Assembly (NCBI GenBank): GCA_012960535.1
Contig: DUBB01000007.1
Span: 165,635 to 229,634 of the forward strand
Reading direction: 5' to 3'
Origin: Gammaproteobacteria bacterium
GTDB lineage: Bacteria; Pseudomonadota; Gammaproteobacteria; Pseudomonadales; Azotimanducaceae
Length of the DNA stretch: 64,000 nt
Shown here one piece after another: positions 32,298 through 40,010 of the stretch (position 1 is its first letter; every line of letters begins with the position of its first letter). Both the position numbers and the translations under genes were made by a program. The notes beneath the pieces are model-generated. The model did no database searches. It was not told where the DNA came from and saw only the letters and a program-made list of their open reading frames with translations.

Positions 32298-34073
32298 CTA
32301 ATACGTCCTTACTTGCGGTTGGAAAGTCTCGACGGTCACAGGCTCAAAATTTACAGCTCTTTGCGACAGCGTCTTTGCCACAGGGTTATAAATAGAATGA
32401 GCGAGCCAGTTTTCATCGTCACGATCCTTATAGTCGTCTCTTGCATGAGCCCCTCTGGTTTCTTTTCTACCTTCCGCACTGAACGCGGTGGCTTCCGCTA
32501 CCTCGAGCAGATTGTCGAGTTCAAGTGCCTCCAGGCGAGCGGTATTAAAGGTGTTACTTTTATCCTGCAAATAAGCGTGACCAATGCGCTCGCGTAAATC
32601 AGCCAATGTCTTAATCCCTTCCTGCATAGGGGCTTCTTTTCTGAAAACACCAAAATTCATCTGCATACAATCCTGGAGCTCTTTTTTCAGTTTCGCAGGT
32701 GACTCACCTTCTGCAGTGGAATTATTCCAGCGATTCAGTCGCTGCATTGCCGCATCCATATCAGATGAACTTGAAGGCTCAAGTTGCACTCCCTCGGTCA
32801 GTGCAGCGTTGATGAAAAGGCCTGCAGAACGCCCAAAAACCACCAGATCCAATAACGAATTGCCGCCCAGTCGATTCGCCCCATGTACGGAAACACAAGC
32901 GGCTTCGCCAACCGCATAAAGCCCATCTATAATCTGATCTTTACCCTGTTGATCAACAGTAATCGCCTGACCATGGACATTGGTAGGCAGGCCACCCATC
33001 ATATAATGACAGGTAGGCACCACCGGTATCGGTTCTTTAACGGGATCAACATGAGCAAAAGTTTTCGATAACTCGACAATGCCGGGCAAGCGAGAATGAA
33101 GAATATCTTCTCCAAGATGATCTAACTTAAGAAACACGTAATCACCATTTTCACCGGCACCACGGCCATCAAGTATTTCTAGAATCATACTTCTGGCAAC
33201 GACATCTCGACCGGCAAGATCTTTAGCGTTGGGTGCGTAACGCTCCATAAATCGTTCGCCATCCTTATTGATCAGATACCCCCCTTCGCCCCGACAACCT
33301 TCGGTTACCAGCGTTCCTGCGCCAGCAATACCAGTGGGATGAAATTGCCACATCTCCATATCCTGCTGCACAAAACCCGCTCTGAGCGCCATTGCCGTGC
33401 CATCGCCAGTATTCATCAGCGCATTAGTAGTCGAGGCATAGATCCTGCCAGCGCCACCGGTAGCAAGAACGGTTGCTTTCGACTTCAAGTAATTAACTTC
33501 ACCTGTCTCTATACAGATGGCAATCACTCCGGTCACAGCTCCAGCCGCATTTTTTACGAGATCAACGGCAAACCACTCACTGAAGACAGTGGAGCCTGCC
33601 TTGACATTGGCCTGGTATAGCGTATGTAACAGGGCATGACCGGTTCTATCAGCAGCTGCACAGGTCCTGGCGGCCTGGCCGCCCTTGCCAAAGTCCTTGG
33701 ATTGGCCACCAAAAGGGCGCTGGTAAATCCTACCACTTGGGGTTCTGGAAAAAGGCAATCCCATGTGTTCAAGTTCAAAAACCACTTCTGGACCAACGCT
33801 ACACATATACTCTATGGCGTCCTGGTCACCAATGTAATCAGAGCCCTTAACGGTGTCATACATATGCCAGCGCCAGTCGTCGTCTGGATCATCACTGGCA
33901 ATAGCACAGGTAATCCCGCCCTGGGCGGAGACAGTATGGGATCTTGTCGGAAAGACCTTTGAAACGATGGCCGTTTTGTGACCGGATTGGGCAAGCTGCA
34001 GGCCAGCCCGCAACCCCGATCCACCACCACCTATTATAATTGCATCAAATTCAAGTTCAGCATATTCGGCCAT
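32298..34073 (-). CDS. sdhA: succinate dehydrogenase flavoprotein subunit SdhA
   Basis: SdhA oxidises succinate to fumarate with covalently bound FAD. The 591-aa protein has the dinucleotide motif [12 protein letters not shown], the FAD-attachment histidine in [11 protein letters not shown] near residue 45, and the catalytic region [13 protein letters not shown]. It starts 1 nt after the sdhD stop. The family's C-terminal motif is intact. Confidence 0.98.
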   Translation of the reverse strand: MAEYAELEFDAIIIGGGGSGLRAGLQLAQSGHKTAIVSKVFPTRSHTVSAQGGITCAIASDDPDDDWRWHMYDTVKGSDYIGDQDAIEYMCSVGPEVVFELEHMGLPFSRTPSGRIYQRPFGGQSKDFGKGGQAARTCAAADRTGHALLHTLYQANVKAGSTVFSEWFAVDLVKNAAGAVTGVIAICIETGEVNYLKSKATVLATGGAGRIYASTTNALMNTGDGTAMALRAGFVQQDMEMWQFHPTGIAGAGTLVTEGCRGEGGYLINKDGERFMERYAPNAKDLAGRDVVARSMILEILDGRGAGENGDYVFLKLDHLGEDILHSRLPGIVELSKTFAHVDPVKEPIPVVPTCHYMMGGLPTNVHGQAITVDQQGKDQIIDGLYAVGEAACVSVHGANRLGGNSLLDLVVFGRSAGLFINAALTEGVQLEPSSSSDMDAAMQRLNRWNNSTAEGESPAKLKKELQDCMQMNFGVFRKEAPMQEGIKTLADLRERIGHAYLQDKSNTFNTARLEALELDNLLEVAEATAFSAEGRKETRGAHARDDYKDRDDENWLAHSIYNPVAKTLSQRAVNFEPVTVETFQPQVRTY

Positions 34074-34074
34074 C

Positions 34075-34434
34075 TTATTGATTTCCCCAAAGAATCTTCA
34101 TGCCCCAGATTACATAGGCGATTAGTACCAACGCGCAGAGAAGCTGATAACCATAGCGCAGAGGGCTGGCTTTACTGCCGGCATGGTGATCACTCAGATA
34201 GTCCGTACCTATCGTCCACATCCCGATCCAGGCATGGGCGCAGGTCGCCAATAAGGCTATGACTGTGGCGACTTGCATCCAGGTCATGGAAAACAGATTT
34301 TGCCAAGCTATAAAATTCAACTCAGGGATAGCCACTATGACTGCAAACAGCAAGAGGGTATAGGCTGCAAGCAACAAAGCAGAAAATCTCTGGATATACC
34401 AGTCACGAACGCCGTTTTCAGCCAAACCCTTCAT
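34075..34434 (-). CDS. sdhD: succinate dehydrogenase membrane anchor SdhD
   Basis: This 119-aa hydrophobic protein has three membrane spans near residues 18-36, 48-67 and 92-112. The second span includes the heme-ligand-type histidine region ([17 protein letters not shown]). [11 protein letters not shown] near the N-terminus is the usual SdhD signature. AAAGG precedes its ATG. It abuts sdhA but is separated from sdhC by 237 bp of repeat-rich DNA. Confidence 0.93.
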   Translation of the reverse strand: MKGLAENGVRDWYIQRFSALLLAAYTLLLFAVIVAIPELNFIAWQNLFSMTWMQVATVIALLATCAHAWIGMWTIGTDYLSDHHAGSKASPLRYGYQLLCALVLIAYVIWGMKILWGNQ

Positions 34435-34497
34435 CTTAAAAACCTTTCTCCTTTAACCTATTTCCTTGCAACTCAATTGAAACCAGCACCTGGCTCA

Positions 34498-34602
34498 TTT
34501 AAGTATTGCTCAAACAGATACTTTTGATATCTCAATTTTGCTTATCAATACTTTTCTTAACAATATTATTCTTTACAATATTTTTCTTAACAGTATTTTT
34601 AA
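34498..34602. repeat. degenerate 15-bp tandem repeat between sdhC and sdhD
   Basis: There are about seven consecutive 15-bp units. The clearest four are 34543-34557, 34558-34572, 34573-34587 and 34588-34602, following the pattern TAnCAATATTTTTCT. Three further units at 34498-34542 match only partly. The array is AT-rich and non-coding and lies inside the sdhC-sdhD gap of the TCA block. Confidence 0.8.
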
Positions 34603-34671
34603 GCAGCCCATTTAAACTTGCAGCCTCACCAGCTGAAACCAGTCCCTGAGCTGACCCTTAAACGCCCTTTT

Positions 34672-35058
34672 TCACAAAACCCAATAACCTGCCAGCGAAG
34701 AGAGAATGGCGGTTATCACAAAAACACTTTTTGCAGCAAAGGAACCCATTGCAAAGGAATGTTCCCGGCCGCTATCCAAAATGAGATGCTTAATACCTGC
34801 GAAAAAGTGATATGCCAACGCAGTCAGGATAACCCAGCTGGCCATCTTACCTGGCACAGATGCCAGTATCTTGATGATCTCTGCAAAACTTTCCTCTGAT
34901 GCCAACGAGGCATCCAGAACATATAACGCCAGGCCAATGGCCATAAACAAGACTATACCTGCAATTCGGTTGCTGATTGAAGCCAATGCAGTAATCGGCC
35001 ACCTGAACTGCAGCAAATCCAGCAGGCCCACATTAGTTGGCTGGGGATTATGTTTCAT
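34672..35058 (-). CDS. sdhC: succinate dehydrogenase cytochrome b556 subunit SdhC
   Basis: This is a 128-aa anchor subunit with three membrane spans. The conserved start region RWPITALASISNRIAG contains the quinone-site Ser/Arg, and the heme ligand His lies in YHFFAGIKHLILD. I chose the ATG at 35058 (MKHNPQPTN) because GGAG lies 9 nt upstream; the frame could extend to 35160 but those residues are not SdhC-like. It is the first gene of the sdh-suc block, divergent from gltA. Confidence 0.95.
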   Translation of the reverse strand: MKHNPQPTNVGLLDLLQFRWPITALASISNRIAGIVLFMAIGLALYVLDASLASEESFAEIIKILASVPGKMASWVILTALAYHFFAGIKHLILDSGREHSFAMGSFAAKSVFVITAILSSLAGYWVL

Positions 35059-35180
35059 CGATCCTGTCTCCAGTTGTGAGTCGACTCGATCCATTCTTAT
35101 GGATATGCTAAGTTTTACCGAAAACATCGAGCCCTGCCTGGTCGGCAGTAATCGCTTCAAGTGCTGACCAAGGCGCGAGC

Positions 35181-35201
35181 AATGATAAAATTTTCATCAT
35201 T
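35181..35201. promoter_or_regulatory. 21-bp near-perfect palindrome upstream of sdhC
   Basis: Arms AATGAT (35181-35186) and ATCATT (35196-35201) flank an AAAATTTT core; only one base pair breaks the symmetry. On the minus strand a TTGCCA (35217-35212) lies 11 nt upstream of it, so the palindrome would cover the -10/+1 region of a possible sdhC promoter. The shape recalls a Fur-type box, but the half-site spacing is 2 bp too long. The regulator is unknown. Confidence 0.45.
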
Positions 35202-35445
35202 AAATTACAATTGGCAAGGTCAAATTCATCACGTCTGTTAGACTGTACAAATCCTGCAGGTTTTGCTTTCATACAATATTCTTAGACGAGTTAAGGCAAC
35301 CGTACTCGAATTAAAACAAGGGAAACCTGATCGGCTTGGCTGCGAAAGATAGGCAACAGATAAATCAGTATCGTAGTGCCAGAACAGGACCCAGGACAGC
35401 ATTCAGTCTAGAAGCTTGAGACTTTTAAATAGAACCAAGGATTTA

Positions 35446-35475
35446 TTGAGAGGCTATTTAAAACAATAATATAGA
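35446..35475 (+). promoter_or_regulatory. candidate promoter for gltA
   Basis: TTGAGA (35446-35451) and TATAGA (35470-35475) are spaced by 18 nt. The predicted start is about 30 nt upstream of the gltA ATG. The rest of the sdhC-gltA divergent gap (35202-35445) shows no open frame or other element I can name. Confidence 0.35.
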
Positions 35476-35514
35476 CTACGAATACTGAAAGCCGCTTACA
35501 AAATGGAACCATAT

Positions 35515-36795
35515 ATGAAACAAATGGCCACCCTCAATATAGATGGAAAATCAATAGAGTTACCCGTTCTGGAAGCAGCATCTGGTGCCAATGTCATTGA
35601 TGTACGCAGCCTCAGCGGCGCCGGGATATTCACCTATGACCCGGGGTTTTTATCCACCGCAAGCTGTGACTCGAAAATCACCTACATCGACGGCGATGCC
35701 GGTATCCTCATGCACAGAGGATATCCCATCGAACAACTTGCGGGTCAGTCAGAACACCTGGAGGTTTGCTACCTGTTATTACATGGCGAATTACCCAAAG
35801 AAAACCAATTAGCCGCATTCAAGGACGACATCAATAAGCGCATGCCAGTCGACGATGAGTTCGCTAAACTGTTTGATGGTTTTAACAGTTCAGCACACCC
35901 TATGTCCATGCTTTGTGCTGCAGTGGCGGGCCTCGCGGCTCAGTTCCATGACGGTCTGGACATCTACAATGAAGATCACCGAACAGAGTCTGCGCTACAG
36001 TTAATTGCAAAGATGCCGACTCTGGCAGCCATGACCTATAGAAAAATAACAGCCCAGCCCTTTGTGGCTCCCAACCCAGAGTTAGACTATGCCGAAAATT
36101 TCCTGAACATGTGTTTTGGTGATCCGGGCCAGACGTCAAAGATCAGCAGCACCATGGCAAGCGCTATGGATAAAATTTTCATTCTTCACGCCGACCACGA
36201 ACAAAACGCGTCAACTTCTACAGTACGCTTGGCTGGATCTACCGAAGCCAATCCGTACGCCGCCATAGCTGCTGGCATTGCCGCTTTATGGGGCCCTTCG
36301 CATGGTGGTGCCAACGAGGCCGTGCTCACAATGCTGGAACAAATTGGCGATATAAGCGACGTGGCTAAATATGTAGACAAAGCCAAGGATAAGGGTGACT
36401 CATTCAAACTGATGGGCTTTGGACACAGAGTCTATAAAAATTTTGATCCAAGGGCGCTGGTCATGCAAGATAGCTGTCATGCGGTTCTTGCTGAAAAGAA
36501 CATTGAAGACGAACCCCTCCTCAAAATAGCGACCCGCCTGGAAAAAATCGCCAGAGAAGAACCCTATTTCATAGAGCGCAGACTGTACCCGAATATTGAT
36601 TTTTATTCCGGCATCACCCTCAAAGCGATGTCTATCCCGACAAGTATGTATACCGTCGTGTTTGCCCTAGGTAGGACGCCAGGGTGGATCAGCCACTGGT
36701 GTGAGATGCTGTCAGAACCCTTTAAAATAGGTCGTCCTCGGCAGTTGTACCTCGGCAGCCAGCAAAGGAATTACACAGAGATCAGTTCTCGCTGA
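35515..36795 (+). CDS. gltA: citrate synthase GltA
   Basis: This is the type II (hexameric, NADH-sensitive family) citrate synthase, about 426 aa. Catalytic residues are visible in HADHEQNAST, GFGHRVYKN and YPNIDFYSG. The N-terminal regulatory part (VIDVRSLSGAGIFTYDPGF) is present. Three in-frame ATGs (35503, 35515, 35524) are close together; 35515 has GGA 7 nt upstream. It diverges from sdhC, the same arrangement as in E. coli and Pseudomonas. Confidence 0.98.
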   Translation: MKQMATLNIDGKSIELPVLEAASGANVIDVRSLSGAGIFTYDPGFLSTASCDSKITYIDGDAGILMHRGYPIEQLAGQSEHLEVCYLLLHGELPKENQLAAFKDDINKRMPVDDEFAKLFDGFNSSAHPMSMLCAAVAGLAAQFHDGLDIYNEDHRTESALQLIAKMPTLAAMTYRKITAQPFVAPNPELDYAENFLNMCFGDPGQTSKISSTMASAMDKIFILHADHEQNASTSTVRLAGSTEANPYAAIAAGIAALWGPSHGGANEAVLTMLEQIGDISDVAKYVDKAKDKGDSFKLMGFGHRVYKNFDPRALVMQDSCHAVLAEKNIEDEPLLKIATRLEKIAREEPYFIERRLYPNIDFYSGITLKAMSIPTSMYTVVFALGRTPGWISHWCEMLSEPFKIGRPRQLYLGSQQRNYTEISSR

Positions 36796-36845
36796 AATAA
36801 CAGTCCAATTATCCATGCTCCGATCATCATCACAAGGAACCTCCA

Positions 36846-37364
36846 TTGACCATCAGCGCTATTATCGAAACCAACCAAGGAACCATTAATCTACAGCTCT
36901 ACAGCGACGAGACACCTGTAACGGTAGCCAATTTTATTAATCTTGGACAGAGAGGCTATTACAACGGTTTGGCCTTCCATCGCGTCATAAGCGATTTTAT
37001 GATTCAGGGAGGTTGCCCTCTAGGCACGGGCACGGGTGACCCCGGCTATCGCTTTGAAGACGAGTTCAGTAACGATTTAAAGCACAATCGACCCGGCATC
37101 CTGTCCATGGCAAATGCCGGACCAGGAACCAACGGCAGCCAATTCTTCATCACGCATGTCGCCACATCTCATCTAGATGGCAATCACAGTGTATTCGGTA
37201 CCGTTGTTGATTCCCAGGACCAGGACGTTGTCAATTCCATCAGTCAGGGAGACCACATTGTCAGCATGGAATTTTCAGGCGATGTCCAGGCCTTACTCGA
37301 AGCCCAGAGCGGGAGAATAGCGCAGTGGAACGAAGCTCTTGCAACTGCATTTCCGGATCTGTGA
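36846..37364 (+). CDS. cyclophilin-type peptidyl-prolyl cis-trans isomerase (PpiB-like)
   Basis: This 172-aa cytoplasmic cyclophilin has no signal peptide. Active-site residues lie in [21 protein letters not shown], with conserved [22 protein letters not shown]. The start is TTG (AAGGAACC upstream), giving [12 protein letters not shown]. It follows gltA by 50 nt. It speeds proline isomerisation in folding. Its C-terminus is slightly longer than E. coli PpiB (164 aa). Confidence 0.92.
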   Translation: MTISAIIETNQGTINLQLYSDETPVTVANFINLGQRGYYNGLAFHRVISDFMIQGGCPLGTGTGDPGYRFEDEFSNDLKHNRPGILSMANAGPGTNGSQFFITHVATSHLDGNHSVFGTVVDSQDQDVVNSISQGDHIVSMEFSGDVQALLEAQSGRIAQWNEALATAFPDL

Positions 37365-37423
37365 AACCCAGACGACTATTCAGCGACCTGAAAGCGCATG
37401 CCTGAAGCCGGCCTTAATCCGAT

Positions 37424-38419
37424 ATGAAAGGCGTTATCCTTGATAGCAGTAGCCTGGGTGATCTGGTTGATCTAACTCCCATTACTGCCTCGTTAACTGA
37501 GTGGCAGGTGTACCCGTTCACCCGGGCCAAAGATATCCTCCCTCGGATACGCGATGCACAGGTCATATTAACTAATAAAATTCTGCTTGATCGAACCGCA
37601 TTCGAGCAGAATCCGCAAATTGAGCTTGTCAGTATCATGGCCACCGGCAGCAATAATATCGACCTGATAGCCGCCAGGAACTCCGGCGTGACTGTATGCA
37701 ATGCTATTGCCTATGCGACGCCCTCGGTGGTGCAGCATACGTTGACGCTGTTATTGAATTTATTTACCAGCATGCCCCGTTACCTAACAGATACTCGGGA
37801 GGGCCGCTGGCAGCAGTCTGACGTGTTCTGTCGACTAGACCACCCAATTATTGAAATAAAGGGCAAGACGCTGGGTATTGTAGGACTGGGTGAACTAGGC
37901 CATGCAGTTGCACTGGCAGCACGGTCGCTCGGCATGGAAGTCATTGCCGCAAACAGTAGCGGCAAAAAACGTGCCGCGACACCTGACATGCCGGGCACAG
38001 ATCCTATCCCAAGAGTTACCTTGAACGAATTACTAGAAAGAGCAGACGTTGTTTCGCTGCACTGTCCCCTCACTACCGACAACGATCAGTTCATCAATGC
38101 CGAAAAACTGGCCTTTATGCGATCAGAAGCTTTCCTAATCAATACTGCACGGGGCGGACTTGTCGATAGTCAGGCGCTGATTGATGCCCTGGCCAACAAC
38201 CAATTGGCCGGTGCCGCAGTAGATGTCCTGGATCAGGAACCTGCAACTGCCAATGAACCGCTACTCAATCATCCCAACTTGAATTTATTGATTACACCGC
38301 ATAACGCCTGGGGTGCGCTTGAATCTCGGCAAAGACTAATCGTTCAGATGCAAGAAAACATCACCCACTACCTCAATAGGGCCCCGGTCAGGATGATCAC
38401 CGGGCCAGCACTCGCATAG
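37424..38419 (+). CDS. D-2-hydroxyacid dehydrogenase (glycerate dehydrogenase/hydroxypyruvate reductase-like)
   Basis: This 331-aa NAD(P)-dependent enzyme of the D-isomer 2-hydroxyacid family has the Rossmann motif GIVGLGELGHAVA near residue 150. The catalytic Arg is in NTARGGLVD, Glu in LDQEP, and His in ITPHNAWG. Overall it resembles HprA-type glycerate dehydrogenases, which reduce hydroxypyruvate, but substrate specificity cannot be read from sequence. It converges with the VWA gene and overlaps it by 23 nt. Confidence 0.88.
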   Translation: MKGVILDSSSLGDLVDLTPITASLTEWQVYPFTRAKDILPRIRDAQVILTNKILLDRTAFEQNPQIELVSIMATGSNNIDLIAARNSGVTVCNAIAYATPSVVQHTLTLLLNLFTSMPRYLTDTREGRWQQSDVFCRLDHPIIEIKGKTLGIVGLGELGHAVALAARSLGMEVIAANSSGKKRAATPDMPGTDPIPRVTLNELLERADVVSLHCPLTTDNDQFINAEKLAFMRSEAFLINTARGGLVDSQALIDALANNQLAGAAVDVLDQEPATANEPLLNHPNLNLLITPHNAWGALESRQRLIVQMQENITHYLNRAPVRMITGPALA

Positions 38420-39866
38420 CCGCTTCGATACCTTTTGGAGACAGATGATACATTTCATCTGCTACCAGCTTTCTTGTCAGCTGAATACTGGGTGAGCCCC
38501 GCCAAAATTTTTCTTGAACAGGATTCAACCAGACCAACTTACGATAGTGCTCCTTCAAGCGCGTCAACCACGCACTACCCGGTAGCTGATTAAAATGTTC
38601 CAAGCTTCCGCCTGGCTCCTGGATTTCGGGCAAGCCAACCTGGGCATCACCTACCAGAATTAGTTTGTAGTCAGCTCCAAACCGGCCAATCAGTTCGGTG
38701 ATGCTGATTTTTTCTTCGAGACGTCGATCATTGTCTCGCCAGATGGCTTCATAAAGAAAGTTATGAAAATAAAAAATATGCAGGTGCCGAAACTCGGTTG
38801 AAGATGCTGAGAACAACTGCTCACACAATTGGACATGCTCATCCATTGAACCACCGGTATCCAATAGCAGCAGTACTTTTACCGAGTTTCTTCGCTCTGG
38901 CATCATCACAATATCTAACAAACCGGCATTTCTTGCTGTATTGTTAATGGTAGTTCCGAGATCAAATTCTAATTCAGTAGAAGTGCGAGCAAACTTACGC
39001 AGGCGCCTTAAGGCCAACTTTAAGTTCCGCGTCCCAAGTTCTACATCTGAGTCATAATCCCTGAATCGACGCAGCACCCATATCTTTTCAGCCGAAGATC
39101 TTCCAGCCTCATCCGTGAGAATTACCTTCTCTCCAGACTCACCTTCATACCCTGCTCCCCTGCCTTCAAAACCATTCTCACCGTGACCCGCGTGATCAGA
39201 ACCATTTTCGCCTTCACCACTACCATCAGAACCACTTGAGTCCTGATCACCATCCTCAGAACCACCTTCCTCCTGAGCACTGTGGGCGGAACCAGGGTCA
39301 CTTTCACCCAGGCTTGCGTAGACGGTTGTCGCGTCATCTGCGTCTTTGGGATCGCTGACTTCACTCAATGCTGATAACTCAGCAGGCCAAGGAACCACTT
39401 GATTAACACCCTGGTTATTGACTGCGGATGCTTTTTCCAGTAGGCCGAGTTCCTGCCTGGGTGTTTTGCCATCAATCAAATCTTGGTTCGCTGCAGCAAG
39501 CCGCGCTTGCACTAGGACATTGCTCTCGTGATAATCCTGTAACAGACCTTCCAGTACGGCTTTTTCAGATTCAGAAAGTTCAGCGAGGAATTGCTTGCGT
39601 AGAAATTCCAGCATCGTTTTACTTGTCTCATAAGTAAAAACAGGCGCAAGCGTATCAAGGCCAGTCATAAAATGCTGGAATGCACGATCGAATTTATCAA
39701 AATAAGCTTCATCTTTAACCAGACATAGCCGACTCAGATAGTAAAAATCTGCCGAGTTCGCAAAAATCAGGCCTTGGTGCATTCCTAGCATGAAATCCAG
39801 CCATTCTCGGATAGAAACGGGAACCTGATACGATTTCAGTAAGTAGAAGTAACGAAGTAACATCAT
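38397..39866 (-). CDS. CoxE-like VWA domain-containing protein
   Basis: The 489-aa protein has an N-terminal helical region with LLKSYQVPVSIREWLDF. A long acidic Gly/Ser/Asp/Glu-rich linker covers about residues 188-250. A VWA domain then carries the metal-binding DTGGS motif (KVLLLLDTGGSMDEH) near residue 335. Such proteins usually work with a MoxR-type AAA ATPase encoded next door, as cofactor- or complex-assembly chaperones. No ATPase gene lies on either side here. There is no signal peptide, so it is probably cytoplasmic. The function is unassigned. Confidence 0.85.
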   Translation of the reverse strand: MMLLRYFYLLKSYQVPVSIREWLDFMLGMHQGLIFANSADFYYLSRLCLVKDEAYFDKFDRAFQHFMTGLDTLAPVFTYETSKTMLEFLRKQFLAELSESEKAVLEGLLQDYHESNVLVQARLAAANQDLIDGKTPRQELGLLEKASAVNNQGVNQVVPWPAELSALSEVSDPKDADDATTVYASLGESDPGSAHSAQEEGGSEDGDQDSSGSDGSGEGENGSDHAGHGENGFEGRGAGYEGESGEKVILTDEAGRSSAEKIWVLRRFRDYDSDVELGTRNLKLALRRLRKFARTSTELEFDLGTTINNTARNAGLLDIVMMPERRNSVKVLLLLDTGGSMDEHVQLCEQLFSASSTEFRHLHIFYFHNFLYEAIWRDNDRRLEEKISITELIGRFGADYKLILVGDAQVGLPEIQEPGGSLEHFNQLPGSAWLTRLKEHYRKLVWLNPVQEKFWRGSPSIQLTRKLVADEMYHLSPKGIEAAMRVLAR

Positions 39867-39918
39867 TCACACCATACTAGCTCAAGCCAGTTTAAGGACA
39901 CATCAAACAAAAATAGAC

Positions 39919-39932
39919 CCCGCCAGGGCGGG
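39919..39932 (-). terminator. possible intrinsic terminator or attenuator upstream of the VWA gene
   Basis: CCCGC-CAGG-GCGGG forms a 5-bp GC stem. On the minus strand it is followed after 4 nt by a T-rich run (TATTTTTG). It lies between the divergent VWA and ABC genes, so on the minus strand it would act within the VWA leader. The stem is short, so the call is weak. Confidence 0.3.
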
Positions 39933-39995
39933 CTTGCCAGCCAATCGTAAGCTCATCACTAGACTAAACATTGTAACCTGCGCCTTATTAGCTGG

Positions 39996-40004
39996 TGCTA
40001 TAAT
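39996..40004 (+). promoter_or_regulatory. extended -10 promoter placing transcription start at the ABC gene ATG
   Basis: TGCTATAAT is a perfect extended -10 (TGnTATAAT). Transcription would begin about 7 nt after it, at or next to the ATG at 40011. There is no ribosome-binding site between them (GCGCGG only), so a leaderless mRNA is predicted. No good -35 is seen at standard spacing, as is common for extended -10 promoters. Confidence 0.5.
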
Positions 40005-40010
40005 GCGCGG

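Noticed and set aside
34498..34602. The 15-bp array as a CRISPR array
   Set aside because: Units are contiguous without spacers and diverged; there are no cas genes.
35181..35201. Fur box identification for the sdhC palindrome
   Set aside because: The half sites are spaced wider than the Fur consensus, so I list it only as an unassigned palindrome.
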